64,000 bases of DNA, taken from positions 11,402,001 to 11,466,000 of the forward strand of contig NC_091017.1 in the NCBI RefSeq assembly GCF_041296385.1, in the 5' to 3' direction. Source of the stretch: Aphelocoma coerulescens (taxonomy: Eukaryota > Chordata > Aves > Passeriformes > Corvidae). Under the pieces are notes generated by a model. The model searched no databases. It was not told the DNA's origin and saw nothing but the letters and a program-made list of their open reading frames with translations. Made by a program: the position numbers and the translations under genes. Every line of letters begins with the position of its first letter. Positions within the stretch are counted from its first letter, which is position 1. Shown here one piece after another: positions 63,429 through 64,000 of the stretch.

Positions 63429-64000
63429 GAACAGAAAGCGGCTCCAGGCATGCCTACCAGCTGTAGCTGACAGCTGTAGGGCTGGCTCTGGATACCCACT
63501 CCCTGAAATGCTGTGACTTCGCCTATGCAAGAAACAGCTTTCAAGAGAGCCGCCTGAAGTCCAGAGAGCCCTTCGTGAGCCTTTTTCCTATGGCGCTGTG
63601 GAAAGAAACCGTGCACGCTACACCGTGGGTGCGTGCAGCCTGCTCGAGCAAAAGCGGCAAAGTTCAGTGCCCTCGCTGGGCTTCCCTTTCGTGCAGACAA
63701 CGTGAGGCAAAGAAGGAAGCCGCAGAGCAGCGGGCTTGCGTGTGCAGTGCACCGAGTTGCACAAGTCCAGCGAGGGCTCGTTCACGAGCCGAGCCGGCTG
63801 AGGGCGTCCTCGCTTCTGCCAAAGGGAACGCGGAGCCGTAGCGCTTCACCCCCCAGCGTGGAGATAGGCACTTCCCTAGTGGTTCAGCCTTGCAGAGTCC
63901 CTGCAGCTAGAGCTCACCCAGGAGCAGGCGTCAAAGCAGAAGGCCTTCCTAAAGCACCCCTTCTCCAAGCAGCCTCCGGAAAGGGCACATCACACTGCGG
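63429..64000 (+). repeat. Repeat copy 33, cut by the window end
   Basis: First 572 bp of a unit, ending inside the GC-rich part. It shares G281A (63709) with copy 32 and with no other copy. Confidence 0.95.

Larger units (their letters stand above)
1..64000 (+). repeat. Macrosatellite-like tandem array, about 1,982-bp unit, 32.3 copies
   Basis: The same block recurs head to tail through the entire window. Copy starts fall at 1, 1983, 3965, 5947, 7929, 9910, 11891, 13873 and so on to 63429. The spacing is 1982 except for 1981 twice (copies 5 and 6) and 1983 six times (copies 12, 17, 23, 24, 31, 32), each explained by a single-base indel in a homopolymer or GG pair. No copy is inverted, truncated or interrupted by another element. 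Pairwise differences are a handful of bases per unit, so identity is above 99 percent. The unit is far longer than a classical satellite monomer and is GC-rich over most of its length, which fits the class called macrosatellites. I do not recognise the family. It carries no 5S, 18S/28S, U1/U2 snRNA or histone sequence that I can see. Both array ends lie outside the window. Confidence 0.97.

Noticed and set aside
1..64000. CRISPR array, integrated element or phage
   Set aside because: Repeats are directly adjacent with no spacers, and there is no integrase, transposase, reverse transcriptase, LTR pair or target-site duplication.

Overview
The whole 64-kb window is one head-to-tail tandem array. 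I count 32 complete copies and one partial copy of a 1,981-1,983-bp unit (27 of the 32 complete copies are 1,982 or differ only by one G), all on the same strand and in the same register. No unique flanking sequence is present, so the array is longer than 64 kb and runs off both ends. I find no gene, tRNA, rRNA, snRNA, histone gene, CRISPR, transposase or reverse transcriptase in the unit. The many open frames on both strands come from a GC-rich stretch with few stop codons, multiplied 32 times.

The unit has two parts (offsets are counted from the first base of each copy, which is an arbitrary phase). Offsets 1 to about 1430 are GC-rich and dense in CpG. They hold four short perfect hairpins, a G-quadruplex-capable stretch on the minus strand, and a CTCF/YY1-like motif that shows no variation among copies. 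Offsets about 1430 to 1982 are lower in GC and purine-rich on the plus strand, with a T7 run, a GAA-rich tract ending in G8 or G9, and no canonical polyadenylation signal. The layout resembles vertebrate macrosatellites such as DXZ4 or D4Z4 in kind, not in sequence.

Copies are nearly identical. I catalogued 26 substituted offsets plus three one-base indel sites across 32 units. Twelve of the 26 substitutions are CpG transitions (CpG to CpA or TpG), which is the signature of deamination of methylated cytosine and points to a genome with CpG methylation. I think a vertebrate is most likely; the general look of the sequence makes me think of a bird, but I cannot place the species.

The variants show how the array evolves. 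Copies 19-20 are repeated as 21-22, and 28-29 largely as 30-31 (a dimeric higher-order repeat). Copies 10 and 15, and 12 and 17, match at a five-unit spacing. Copies 23, 27 and 32 are mosaics of neighbouring types. Copies 18-32 carry about two and a half times as many variants per copy as copies 1-17. A two-state motif at offsets 737-741 splits the array into an L type (20 complete copies) and an H type (12), and the L state looks like a patch copied from a 10-bp match 64 bp downstream.
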